64,000 nucleotides of DNA from Planococcus citri (taxonomy: Eukaryota > Arthropoda > Insecta > Hemiptera > Pseudococcidae). Positions 11,817 through 22,800 of this stretch are shown here, piece after piece (positions within the stretch are counted from its first letter, which is position 1; each line of letters opens with the position of its first letter). The notes beneath the pieces were generated by a model, which saw nothing but the letters and a program-made list of their open reading frames with translations, searched no databases and was not told where the DNA came from. The position numbers and the translations under genes are program-made. The DNA is taken from the NCBI RefSeq assembly GCF_950023065.1, contig NC_088681.1, forward strand, positions 56,268,836 through 56,332,835. The letters run 5' to 3'.

Positions 11817-12262
11817 CTCGTAATTGAAGTTTGTCGAAAATTTTGGTAAATTGCTCGGGTAATTTTTGGTAAATTGGTAAAAACCTTTGGCAGTAAATTA
11901 CTGGGGTAATTAAAATTCGGTAAAAAATTGGTAAATTAGTGAGGAAATGTCTGGTAAATTACTGAGGTGAATGTTGGTAAATTGCTGGGGTAATTCTTGG
12001 TAAAATGTAAAATTGGTAAATTAGTGGGTAATGCCTGGTAAATTACTGAGGTAGGTAAATGTTAGTAAATTGCTGGGGTAATTTTTGGTAAATTCGTAAA
12101 TTTTGGTAAATTGGTAAATTTTGGTTAATTGGTAAATTTTGGTAAATTGGTAAATTTTGGTAAATCGGTAAATTTGGGTAAATTAGTAAATTTTGGTAAA
12201 TTGGTAAATTTTGGTAAATTGGTAAATTTTGGTAAATCCGTAAATTTTGGTAAATTTGTTTA
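11817..12262. repeat. GGTAAATT minisatellite
   Basis: Starts as scattered GGTAAATTACT/GGGGTAATT words and becomes a regular ~18-bp tandem unit (GGTAAATTGGTAAATTTT) from about 12,085 to 12,260. Non-coding. Confidence 0.9.
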
Positions 12263-13050
12263 TTTTCCTGTATTACAGAGCAAAGTCGGTTAATCTTGCC
12301 TACTGCGCAAGATGTTTTTTTCTGTTAGTTTTGTTAGAGGATCCATCTGAACACATTCTCGAAAAAAATTAAAAGTAATAAGGTACCTACTCGTAAAACG
12401 TAAGAGTGTTGTCAGTGTAAGTTTGTCATTCTGTACCACATGTTACAAAAATGTAAAAATCGAGCAAAAATATTATTTGATTTGTTTGGACAACCGGAAA
12501 CGTGTTTGTTGAATAATCACTTTTTTTGGGGGGGGGGGATCATATTAACACCTTCCTTGAGGCTGAAATTTCATTATATGAAATTTATTATCAAAAAATC
12601 TCGTCCCTAAATTTTCGTACTTACCTGAGTATTTTTTTTTTAAATTCTCTTTTCCAAAAAATTTAACGAAATTGAAAATTTCCAAAACAAACTTCTTATA
12701 GTATTTTTAAGCATAGAAATGAAAAAGTAATGAATTTTATTTCAAAAGAAGATGAATTTTTTGCTTCCCCATCTTCTTCCTCGGCCATTCGCTGCCTTTA
12801 TCGCCCCAAAAGCCAGAAGAGGAATTTTCAAGCAAAGTAAAAGTGTAAAACTTTCATATTTTGTCGAAATTATTTCACAATTTGAATATTTTATAAGAAA
12901 ATAAATAATACATTGGTATATCTCATTTTAAGAACAAATATTTCCGCTAAATTTTCAAAATTCAATTCCAACTTTCCTACTGTAATAACTTTCAAAGCGA
13001 TAAATTTTTCAATCAGATGTGCAAATTTTCACGCACGAATTTCGCTTATT

Positions 13051-13896
13051 TGTAAGAGGGTAAAATGACTTAAAGCATGACTTAAAGGTACTGATAATGT
13101 GGGGATACCTTTAAGAGCTGTTGTGTTGTTTCCTAGAAATATCCCTTAAAGCATTTCTTCTAAATACTTACCAAAATACCTCATATGCTCGGCTAGGGCG
13201 CGGGCGTGAGTAGGAAAAGTTGCTTTTACACTCTTAACAGATGTTTTCACACACACCATAAATAACAACAAGAAATACATGAAGAAATATTTATAATGTG
13301 CATGAGATTAACAACACTTTACATGAGTCTATCTATTTACATCTTTTATGTAGTAAGATAGGTTAACATGACAAATGATACATACAATTACATACTTTGA
13401 TGTAGTATATGTGTCATCTCGATGCACCTTACACTCAACGGTGCGGGGGTGGCACTCGGTACCTCTCAACGGAGGTGTCCCGATAATGTACAATGACATA
13501 TTCTGGCCGGATTTGTGGTGGAAATGGAACACCGTCCGCATTTCCGTTATGCGTAAGTAGGATCTAATGTAACACTGTTACCCATCCATACTTACTGTAC
13601 CTACCAGGTTCTTAATAATAAAATAACACTAATTAGAATTAAATGAGAAATTAAACATAATCACTTAACACTGCAGAGTAAAACTTATATACTAAATGAA
13701 CAATTAACCGATTAACAACGAATAACCTATCCGTTTCGAACCGAACAAGCTACTGACGTTCTGTACTCTCGTTAGTCTCGTTGCTTGGCTCGTAGGGCTA
13801 GCTGACGAGAATACAACGCAGTGTTGCCGACACGATGCAGTGTTACCATGTGGGCGCGCCCTAAACATACCACGTACGGCATAGTAGTATATCACA
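13051..13896. mobile_element. Solo LTR of a retrotransposon, 846 bp
   Basis: The segment begins TGTAAGAGGG and ends TATATCACA, i.e. the TG..CA termini of an LTR, and is flanked by the 4-bp direct repeat TATT (13,047-13,050 and 13,897-13,900). Comparison with repeat copy II around 7,850 shows that the surrounding sequence (TTCGCT.ATT then CCTTTAATCTCGATTC) is contiguous there, which proves this is an insertion. An AATAAA at about 13,617 could be the LTR polyadenylation signal. There is no gag or pol next to it, so it is a solo LTR left by recombination. The 4-bp duplication fits Gypsy or BEL/Pao; orientation is unknown. Confidence 0.8.
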
Positions 13897-14575
13897 TATT
13901 CATCCCTTTAATCTCGATTCACTTTCAGATCTTGAAAATTGTTTCAGTTTTATAAAATTTCACATTATTGTAAGTATACTCTTCCTTAATGTAAGAATTT
14001 AATAGGTACTTATATTCTTATAAGGATTTGGTCGTCTTCGACCTCAAATTCCAATAAATAAAATAATTTGAATTTCTCTTTGGTTAGTCACTGAGCTCAT
14101 TTTTGAGAAATTCTTTCATTACGAAAATGAATAAGCTAAACTAACTACAGAAATTTTTTTGATAAAATTCCAATCCGATTTTGCGCTTAACCCTTTCGGA
14201 TTTCTTTTGGTTTGTGAATCTATCTTAAAAAATAATGGAAATACACAATGAACTAATTATTACCAAACCGAAATTCATTCGAATGTAGACGTATAATTGA
14301 ATTCCAGCGATCAATAGGACTGTAAGTTGGTATAGTATGGTTCAATCACTGTACTCAAGAGTCAATTTTTATTGATGGAGGGGGATGACATTCGCTTCGT
14401 ATCCGTTCTAACTCTCCATGGCTTCAGTCGGAGGCTAAAGTGATACATTTTTTGACCCTGATTTCCTTTCCACTTGAAAATTTTTCAATCCAAAGCTTTC
14501 CCTTATTATTTATTTTTTTTAATATAAAAATTGAGAAATAACCTCCAAATCAGGAAAGCTGCTGCGTATATTTTT

Positions 14576-16599
14576 AAACACACACGATAAGTGATATAAA
14601 TTATCAAACAACAGACGAGTAAAATATCACGTCGCCTATCGTTTCATAATGTTTAATTGTTTATTATGATACTTGTAAAATATATCGGAAACATTTATCT
14701 TCGGATTTTTTATCATCGCGAAAATACATAATACGATAATTTTGTGGTCGGCACCGCGAACGTTGCGTTTGTAAAAATTCAGGATGTATCAAGAAGATGT
14801 GAGGGGGAGAGGGGGCATTTTTGACACTTTGACGAAGATTATTTTCCAATTTTATTTCATTCTACGGTGAAAATATATCGCTATCAGAATGTACTATAAC
14901 AGTGTTATTGTTGAGCCAACCTAATTATAATTTGATAAACAATGGCGGCACGCGATAAACGATAGCAGTCGATAAGAATGCTCGATAAATAATTCATCGA
15001 CAAGATACATACTATTGACTTATTAAGATATGGTCAATTTAGCATAAATACGTACGTTATTTCATCGCTCGGTCATAAGTTTGGTACGTATATTCGTACA
15101 GAAAAGGTACTATTCGACTGATACAATGTGTATGAAAGAGTGCTCGATTTCTCAACCTTTAACTCACCAGTGTCTAATTGTAGACGAAACTGCATTCGAA
15201 TGAATTAAACTAGGTACCTCGTGCTACCTACGTGATCACAAAAAACCAATAAAAAAGATACATTGTGCACAAGGTACAGTAGACTCACATACAAAGATGT
15301 AATTCTCGAGACTCGAGTATTTCAATATTTATATAATAGAAACAGGAGGATGCATTTAATAGAATAACCAGCTAGGATTTTTTTCCCTTCAAATATCGCA
15401 CGAGTGCCCATGTAGTATTTGAACTGAAGGAGGAGGGGGGATCTGTGCCAGTTTGTCATCATTAATATGCGCCACGTATCGGTTAAAATTATCCTAAACA
15501 TTCTCGTTAACCGTAGTTTAAAAAGAAATTACCGTAAAATGTTAAATAAGCTCTTTAAAATATAATTACCCTTAAAAGTAAATACACGTCGAGTACCTAC
15601 TTTGAGATATGCGCGCAGATGCGAGCTAAAAACATTATTATTGTAAATGAAAGAAATCGCACCTAAGATATGTTTTCTTGCACGATAATGACGTTTACGA
15701 CAAATAGATTTTTTTTTTCAAAGATGAGCCGCAGGTGACTAGAATTTGTAATTGGTGTCTCATCCATTGGCTTTGCATGATCACGTCAGACCCGAGTCCA
15801 CAAATGGACTCGACGTGTGCGGATATTCTGCCATATTTATAAATCAACTCGTTCGTTCGATTAATATTTATATGCTATAGATTCGAATTATCTTAAGGTA
15901 GGTGGAGTTCCACTACAGGGTGTCCAGAAATTGAAGACAATAGGGTGGGTCGTCTTGGACTTTTTTTTTGTGGAAAATTTGGGCAGGGATTCGATAAAAA
16001 GATACAGGAGACTTCGAAAGACTGGCAGGAGAAATTTTGGATCCTTGATTTGAACCATCAATTTTCTACAGGGGTATCAAACTTCAAAATTTAGGCTACC
16101 TACATTAAAAATTGAAAACAAATTTTTTATGATGATTGATGATCATTCAGTGGGCCCTGTGGGATCAAAATTATTTTCTGATGTTCAGTTTTCTGATTAA
16201 ACAAGTCAAAACAATATATTTTTTTTTACATTTTCGCATCAATTTTGAGGACTTCAGCTCTCCTCTATTCACTTACAAAAGAACCTCACGAGTGTTCAGT
16301 AGATATAATTAATTTGATCTGATTTTTTTTTTCAAAAGTAAGAGGACTCCTGGAGTACTCCATCACATAGCAATCCAATCGCAAAACTATGGACCTCAAA
16401 ATGGTCTAAAAGTCTTGAAATTTCAATTTTCGTCCACTTCCACCTGTAAAAAAAATGGAAAAATAATATGCCTGAAGTGGCAAATACTGATTTCCTGGGC
16501 ATATTAAGCGTCAAAAATGGCGGGTATATTTTTTGGGCCCCAAATATTTGGAAAATTGCCCAATAATGGTAGGAAAATTTGATTGGGAATCTACGACTG
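14576..16599. other. Unannotated interval upstream of the tandem arrays
   Basis: Less repetitive than its surroundings, with locally higher CpG content near 15,440-15,840 (for example CACGTCAGACCCGAG at 15,782). It could contain regulatory sequence or a 5' exon of the BTB gene, but I found no splice-consistent coding exon. Confidence 0.35.
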
Positions 16600-18020
16600 T
16601 AGGGATCATATTTTCTAGTCACAAGTCGAGTTTCCTTAAGTTTGGATGTGATTTGAAGTCTGAGCATTCGAAAGGGTAAGGCCCAAAAAGTTGAAAACAT
16701 TTTTTCCAAAAATAGTCGAAAAATGCGATTGGGCCTCTACAACTTTGGAAATTATCTTTTCTAGTCATAAGTCGAGTTTCAGACGATTTCATAAGTTGTA
16801 GCAGCCCATTCGCATTTTTCGATCACTTTTTGGCAATTTTTTTGGAAATTTTGGGCCCAACAAGTACCTACTCTTTTGGACGTGCTGACTAAAAATCACG
16901 CTCAAATCTCAAGAAATTCGATTTGTGACTAGAAAGGACGAATTCTAAAATTTTAGCCACCCAATCACATTTTTCGACCTTTTTTGAAGAAATTTTTCGA
17001 CTTTTTTTGAAGAAATTTTTCGAAAATGTTGGGCTCAAGAAATTGTTTTTTTTTGTGCAGACTTCAAACCGCACCCGAGCTCCAAGAAACTCGATTTGTG
17101 AGTAGAAAAAACGATTCTCAGAGTTGTAGCTCCCCAAGCACATTTCACGACCTTTCAGGGACGATTTTTTGAAAATGTTGGTCTCAAAAAATACTCGAAA
17201 ATGTTGGACAAAAAAAAAAATTTTTTATGCGTAAACTCAAAATCGTGCCAGGGTCCCAAGAAACTCTCTTTGCGGCCAGAAAAAACGATTCTCAGAGAGT
17301 TGTATAGCTGCCCAACCCAATCACATTTTATGACTTTTCTGGGCGACTTTTTGAAAATTTTGGGCTCAATAAATACCTACCATTTTAAATGAACAGACAC
17401 AAAATAACACAGAGACTCCAAGAATCAAGACTAATTGTGGTCAGGTTTCGTCTTTTCTGAGTCAGAAAAGACGAAACCTAAAATTTTAGCTGCCCAATCC
17501 CATTTTTCGACTTTTTTTGGGAATTTTTTTTCGAAAACGTTGGGCTGAAATCGTTTTTTTATGCGCAAACTCAAAATCGAGCCCAGGCTCTTAAGAAACT
17601 CAATTTGTGAGGAAAAAAACGATTCTCAGAGTTGTAACTGCCTAATCACATTTCATCACCTTTCATGGGTGATTTTTTGAAAAATTTGGACCCAAAAAAT
17701 ACAACTTTGAATGCGAAGACTTCAAATTGCACGCAGACTTCATGAAACCAGACTTGTGACTAGAAAATATGATTTTCAGAGTTGTAGCTGTCCAAGTGTC
17801 CAATCACATTTTTTGAAAAATTTTGAACCAAAAAATACCCTCTTCCCTCCCTCTCTCAAAAAAATTCCAGGAAACAAGGCTTGTCGCTAGAGAACAGCTG
17901 CCCAATCACATTTATCGACCATTTTTGGACATTTTTTTTGAATATTTTGTGCCCAAAAGGTACCCTTTCTTATGCACAGACTCGAAATCGAACCTATGAA
18001 CTTCAGGAAACTCTCCTATT
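16600..18020. repeat. Degenerate ~170-bp tandem array, about 8 units
   Basis: The motif GTGACTAGAAA followed by ACGATT or a variant, then GTTGTAGCTGCCCAATCACATTTTTCGAC-like sequence, recurs at about 16,620, 16,760, 16,925, 17,100, 17,275, 17,450, 17,605, 17,755 and 17,885. Spacing is about 130-180 bases. Each unit ends with a TGAAAATGTTGGGCTCAA-type stretch. Divergent, satellite-like and non-coding. Confidence 0.75.
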
Positions 18021-18119
18021 CGGTAGATAATATGATCAATTGACTCAAAAAATTAATTTAAAAAAAAAACTAAGACCGACGTTTCGTAAAATAAAAATCT
18101 TTTACCAACGAATTGATCT

Positions 18120-18515
18120 ACTTTTTTTGAAACATTCATTCGCGAACGAATTGATTCGTATAAGTGACTCGTTAGCGAAGGAATCGATTTGTAGTTGTAT
18201 AAGCGATTCGTTCGCGAAGGAATCGATTCGTATATTAAGTGACTCGTTCACGAACGAATCGATCCGTATAAGTGACTCGTTCGCGAACGAATCGATTCGT
18301 ACAAGTGACTCGTTCGCGAACGAATTGATTCATATAAGTGATTCGTTTGCGAACGAATCGATTCATTTACTCAATTTTTGGTGAATCATTCACGAACGAA
18401 TTGAATTATTTTTTGTGAATCATTCGCGAACGAATTGAATCATTTTTTGTGAATCATTCGCGAACGAATTGACTCGTATTAGTGACTCATTCGCGAACGA
18501 ATTGTTTCATAAATT
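18120..18515. repeat. 33-bp tandem array of palindromic units
   Basis: About eleven units share the perfectly self-complementary core ATTCGTTCGCGAACGAAT or close variants, separated by CGATTCGTATAAGTGACT-like linkers; the last three units carry a TTTTTGTGAATC linker instead. One frame is open through most of the array only because the unit length is divisible by three. Confidence 0.9.
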
Positions 18516-19766
18516 AAAGCATTTTGAAATTTTCATGGGGTGACTTTGCACAAAATTCATTAAAAAATTAATTTCTCAGCAACGGCTGAACCGATTTCGA
18601 TCAAATTTTAAATGTCACAACTAGGCTACTAGCCGGACATTTTGACATCATCATCAAGTCCCAAAAGATCAAAGCTTCCAAGTTTATAGAGCGACAAAAT
18701 TTTTTTTCGAAATTTTTTAAAACTCATTACCTGTGTAGAAAATGGCTGAATCGATTTTGATGAAACTTGAAATCTAAGTAGGCCTCCACGATCTCTATAA
18801 TGTCGGACTTTCACCATGATCCAAAAGTTCGTAGCTTTCAAATTAAATCGAAAATTCAAAAAAAAAATTGTATATATATATAATATATTATATAAGGTAT
18901 TATCAATATCTACTTTTGTAACGTTATGGCACCATTTAGTTGAACGTTGTTGTGGCACCAGGTAGCGATGATAATCATTCTTCGTCAACGCAGAATCTTA
19001 ATAGTGTTTTGTCATATGCACTTACATGAATGAAATAGGTAATCCTTATCCGTTAAATTCGAAAAATCAATCTTCGTTTTTCTATATGTTCACGAAGGTT
19101 TTCTTGTAACATCCGCAAACGTTCAAATGCTCGTGACAAAAATCATACTGCAGTTCTCTGCATCAGAAACGCGTTCAATAATCATGCTCGTACATACGTA
19201 CCATAAATTTTCAATTATTTGGGCGTTGGGCCTCATTTTGAGAGGGTAACAGTAGGTAAGATGACTACTTATTATTTTTTTCCCCATGTTATTGTTACAG
19301 TGTGTCCATTAGAAAAATATCGAGCAACCCCCCCCCCTCCTTTGAAAAGTATTGTGTCAAAATATTTCAGTCGCATAATCAACATTACTACTTATATGTA
19401 CTTATTTTCAATACGAAACTTCTCCAGGGGTTGTCCTCTATTTTCGAACACGCAGTAAATCATTGATAAGGTGTCTAGTGTGCATAATGCACCCAGGATT
19501 TCATTTGAAATTCACTTCTTTCTTATGTAAGAAGGAAATGTCTCTGCTGCATCTTATATCCCCTCACCCTCAACTTGTAAAAACTTAATTCCATGAACGA
19601 TGTTTGAAACATTCATTGTCATTACCACCTACATAATTATAATTATTCTTTACGAAGTGTTGAGTATAGGTCTAGGTACCATATTCTAATCGTGTAAAAT
19701 TTTTCCACCAACTGTTCGCGGAATAGTGATTATTAATTTCATATTTTTTATTAATTTATGTTTCAG
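18516..19766. other. Unannotated interval before the first BTB exon
   Basis: AT-rich, with a TATATATA tract near 18,870 and C-runs near 19,328. No exon with consistent splice signals was found. Confidence 0.35.
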
Positions 19767-19877
19767 TTATCGCTGCATCGATACGCAAGATATTGACGGC
19801 GACGAGCAGTACTCGGATAGGAAACTTATGATTCATCATGAAGTGGTCGCAACTGCTTTGCCAAAGATTCCTAAAAG
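19767..19877 (+). CDS. BTB gene, exon 1 of those visible
   Basis: Bounded by TTTATGTTTCAG and AAAAG|GTATTT. It encodes YRCIDTQDIDGDEQYSDRK and then an MIHHEVV..PKIPK segment, with one base at the start completing a codon and AG at the end. AG plus the first G of the next exon gives Arg, joining IPK-R-WDSLFENEAS without a frame break. Codon use is rich in CG compared with the surroundings. Membership in the BTB gene rests on this phase match and on strand and order, not on homology. Confidence 0.65.
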
Positions 19878-22800
19878 GTATTTGCATGTAGGTTTCGACA
19901 ATTTTCATAATACTTTCTAAGTACATCATTTCTATAGGGGGGGGGGGGTACCTTTGCCCCAATCTAGCAAGAATGAGGAAGTGCAAGGAGCTGAGAGTGC
20001 TGAGAGTAACATTTGGGGAGATGGAATTTTTTCAAGAATGAGACTGAACCATCTGGCTCCATTTAGAGATCGTGATGCAAAAAAGTCAGCAGAAAAGAGT
20101 GAGATTTGGGCACTCAGTGAGTTACTAAGAAGAGAGGACACTGAAGCGTTGAATCTGATGAGTAAATGAGTAGGTATGTAGATATACCTACACGAGTGGA
20201 ATAGATGAGAAAAATCAATTTTCAAACTGCGATTAACTCAGTGATGCCAGTGAAAAAATCTCTAAACAGTTTTCATACGCATTCTCATATAGGTAAAAAA
20301 TTGACCATTAAATAATAAGTCAGCCATGTGAATACTTCTACGCAAATGCTTACCTACAATTCTAGCATCTGTGTGCATTTAAAAATACGCACGTAAAATT
20401 ATATAGGTCAAAAACACGATACAGCTAAACATTTTATAAAAATAACACGCCAATGGTTCGATAATTTACGGCCGCGTATTATTTTCAAGTGCAATGTAAG
20501 TAAGCAATTATTACTTTACACGTGAGCACTTGAAAGTGATAAAAGCGAGCTTATCATCGAAACGTTACCGCATTGCCTCTCGTTGATAATTTTAAAGAAA
20601 ATTATTTCACCTTTTTTTCTTGTTTTCTTTTTTTTTATATCGCGTACCTACTTACTTGGTGTACATTTGAATTTTTTTTCACAAATCTATCATTATGTAA
20701 GCATCTGTATAGCCTTTTCATAAACTTATTTTGATTACGGTACCTTTAAAAATGGTAGGGCATTTTTTTAAATTTAATTTTTCGATCTTTTTGAGTTGAA
20801 AAAAAATCCGTCTGTATTTTTTCTTCTGTCCTGTTTTATGTAGGTGGTAAAATAATCCACTGCGATGTACTTTTACTTTTAAAACAATGTTGATTCAACA
20901 TTCGAGATTCTCAAATGCATTTAATTGAGTGCGGTACCTTGAAAAATGGTAAGGTATTTTTGATTTTTCGATCTTTATGATTTGAAAAAAAAATCCTTCT
21001 GTATTTTTTCTTCTGTCCTGTTTTATGTAGGTGCTAAAATAATCCACTGCGATGTATACTTTTACTTTTAAAACAATGTTGATTCACCAAAACCTAATTA
21101 TCAAGTCTTCTAAATACCATTTCACGTAACGAATTGAGTTTGCAAAACACCTTATATATGGCAATTTACATAACTTAACGTTTCTGAGATCGAAATAAGT
21201 AACAATGGCCCGTTTAAAAACACGAAAATTGTCAAAAATATAGTAGGTAGTAGGTACCTATACCTACTCGTAATGTATGTAAAAACTAAATAAATCATAT
21301 TGAAAACAGTAAACACGTTTGATTACTTTTAAATTTATGAAATTTTCCAAGAGATGAAGACTTCATATAGTTGTTTGAGAGATAGAAAAGAATTTGTAAA
21401 AGTCATAGAAGAATTTATGATAATATTCGGAGAATTGATTTGAATAGAAAGAGAGTGTTGACAAAAGATAACTGATCGGAGTAAAGAAATAGGTATAGGT
21501 AATCATTCTGTGAAAGCAATATTTCCCACTGCTAATTAAGTCAGTTAATTTGTGTAATCGTAATATTGATAAGCCATGAAAAATTATTCAATAGCGAGTC
21601 TCGTGATGGGCTTAATCATCAGCTTCGTTATCGCTATTTGCCTACATTATAAGTTAGAAGAGTTGCATACTTGTTGTGTCGGAGGAACTATAGGTATGGT
21701 TTATTCCCAGGGGAAAATAATTTATTTGTTTACTTCTATGTTTAGGTCTGATCTTATCTGGTCTGATCTGATCTGGTTACGTTAGATCAAAGACGTCCAA
21801 AAAGATCAAATTAGGTCTAATCAAAAAATAGATCTGATCAAAATTGATTCTTGGGGTAAATAATAAAATTTGATCAGGTGTGATCGGATCCAAATGTTGA
21901 TCTGGACAGATTTAATTAGAGTTAGTCGCAGACCATATAGTACCTAGGTACTACATAGATTCATGAATATTCATGGTCTGAGATATGATAATTATGATTT
22001 ATGATATGATCTGATCTAGTAAGACATGATGGAACATGATCAGCCCGGTTTGATTTGATCTAATCAACCAGGTGTTATCAGATCTGATCAATATCGCTTC
22101 CTCAGGGAAAATAATTCGATTTGATCAGGTATGATCAGACTCAAATGTTCATCTGAGCATATCCAATTGGAATTAGTCAGACCAAATTGGATCTAGAAAT
22201 GTCCAGATCTGATCATCATCTCATATCTAAACAGATCTAATAAATGCTGGTTTCTCTGAGAAAATGATTAAAAATCTGAGCAAATTCAATAAAAGTCAGT
22301 CAGAATGTCTAACAAAATTTGATCCAGGGATGTTCAAATTTGACTTGATCCAATCAAATGTGATCGAAGATGTCTAAACAATTCTGATCTTAAAATCAGC
22401 ATACCTATCTAAAACGATCTGTCCGGATTAAATTATAGCTTTGATCAATCCCAACTTACTGGGGAAAATGATTGAATTTGATCAGATCCGTTCATTCTGA
22501 TCTGATCAGATTTGTTCAGATGTTATAAAACATGTCCAAAAATAGGTGTTATCTGATAAATCTAATCAAACAGATCTGATCTGATTTACTTAATAATCAA
22601 ACTGATGTGATGTGATCTGATTTAATCAAATAGATCTAATCAGATCTGATCAATAAGTGCTCCCTCAGATAAAATAATTGGATTTGATCAGGTGTGATCA
22701 AATTTGAATGTTGATCTGAACAGATCCAATTAGAATCAGTCTGAGTGAAAAAGCAATGATTTTAAAAATGATTAGTAAAAGTAGTGAAAAAGTAGTGAAT

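Larger units (their letters stand above)
10910..14575. repeat. Multi-kilobase repeat, copy III
   Basis: Contains the landmark GTAAGTTTGTCATTCTGTA twice (10,931 as a variant and 12,418), then AAACATAGAAATGAAAAAGT-like sequence (12,710), the TTCAATTCCAACTTTCCTAC block (12,960), GTAAGTTGGTATAGTATGG (14,322), ACATTTTTTGACCCTG (14,446) and the closing AAGCTGCTGCGTATATTT (14,558). It is interrupted by a tRNA-like repeat, a minisatellite and a solo LTR. No gene. Confidence 0.75.

Noticed and set aside
13329..13895. Open frames on both strands of about 60-70 codons
   Set aside because: They lie inside the solo LTR, have no homology and no splice or start context.
18040..18384. Frame of ~114 codons with repeated SFANESIRISD peptides
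   Set aside because: Artefact of a 33-bp tandem unit divisible by three; no independent coding evidence.
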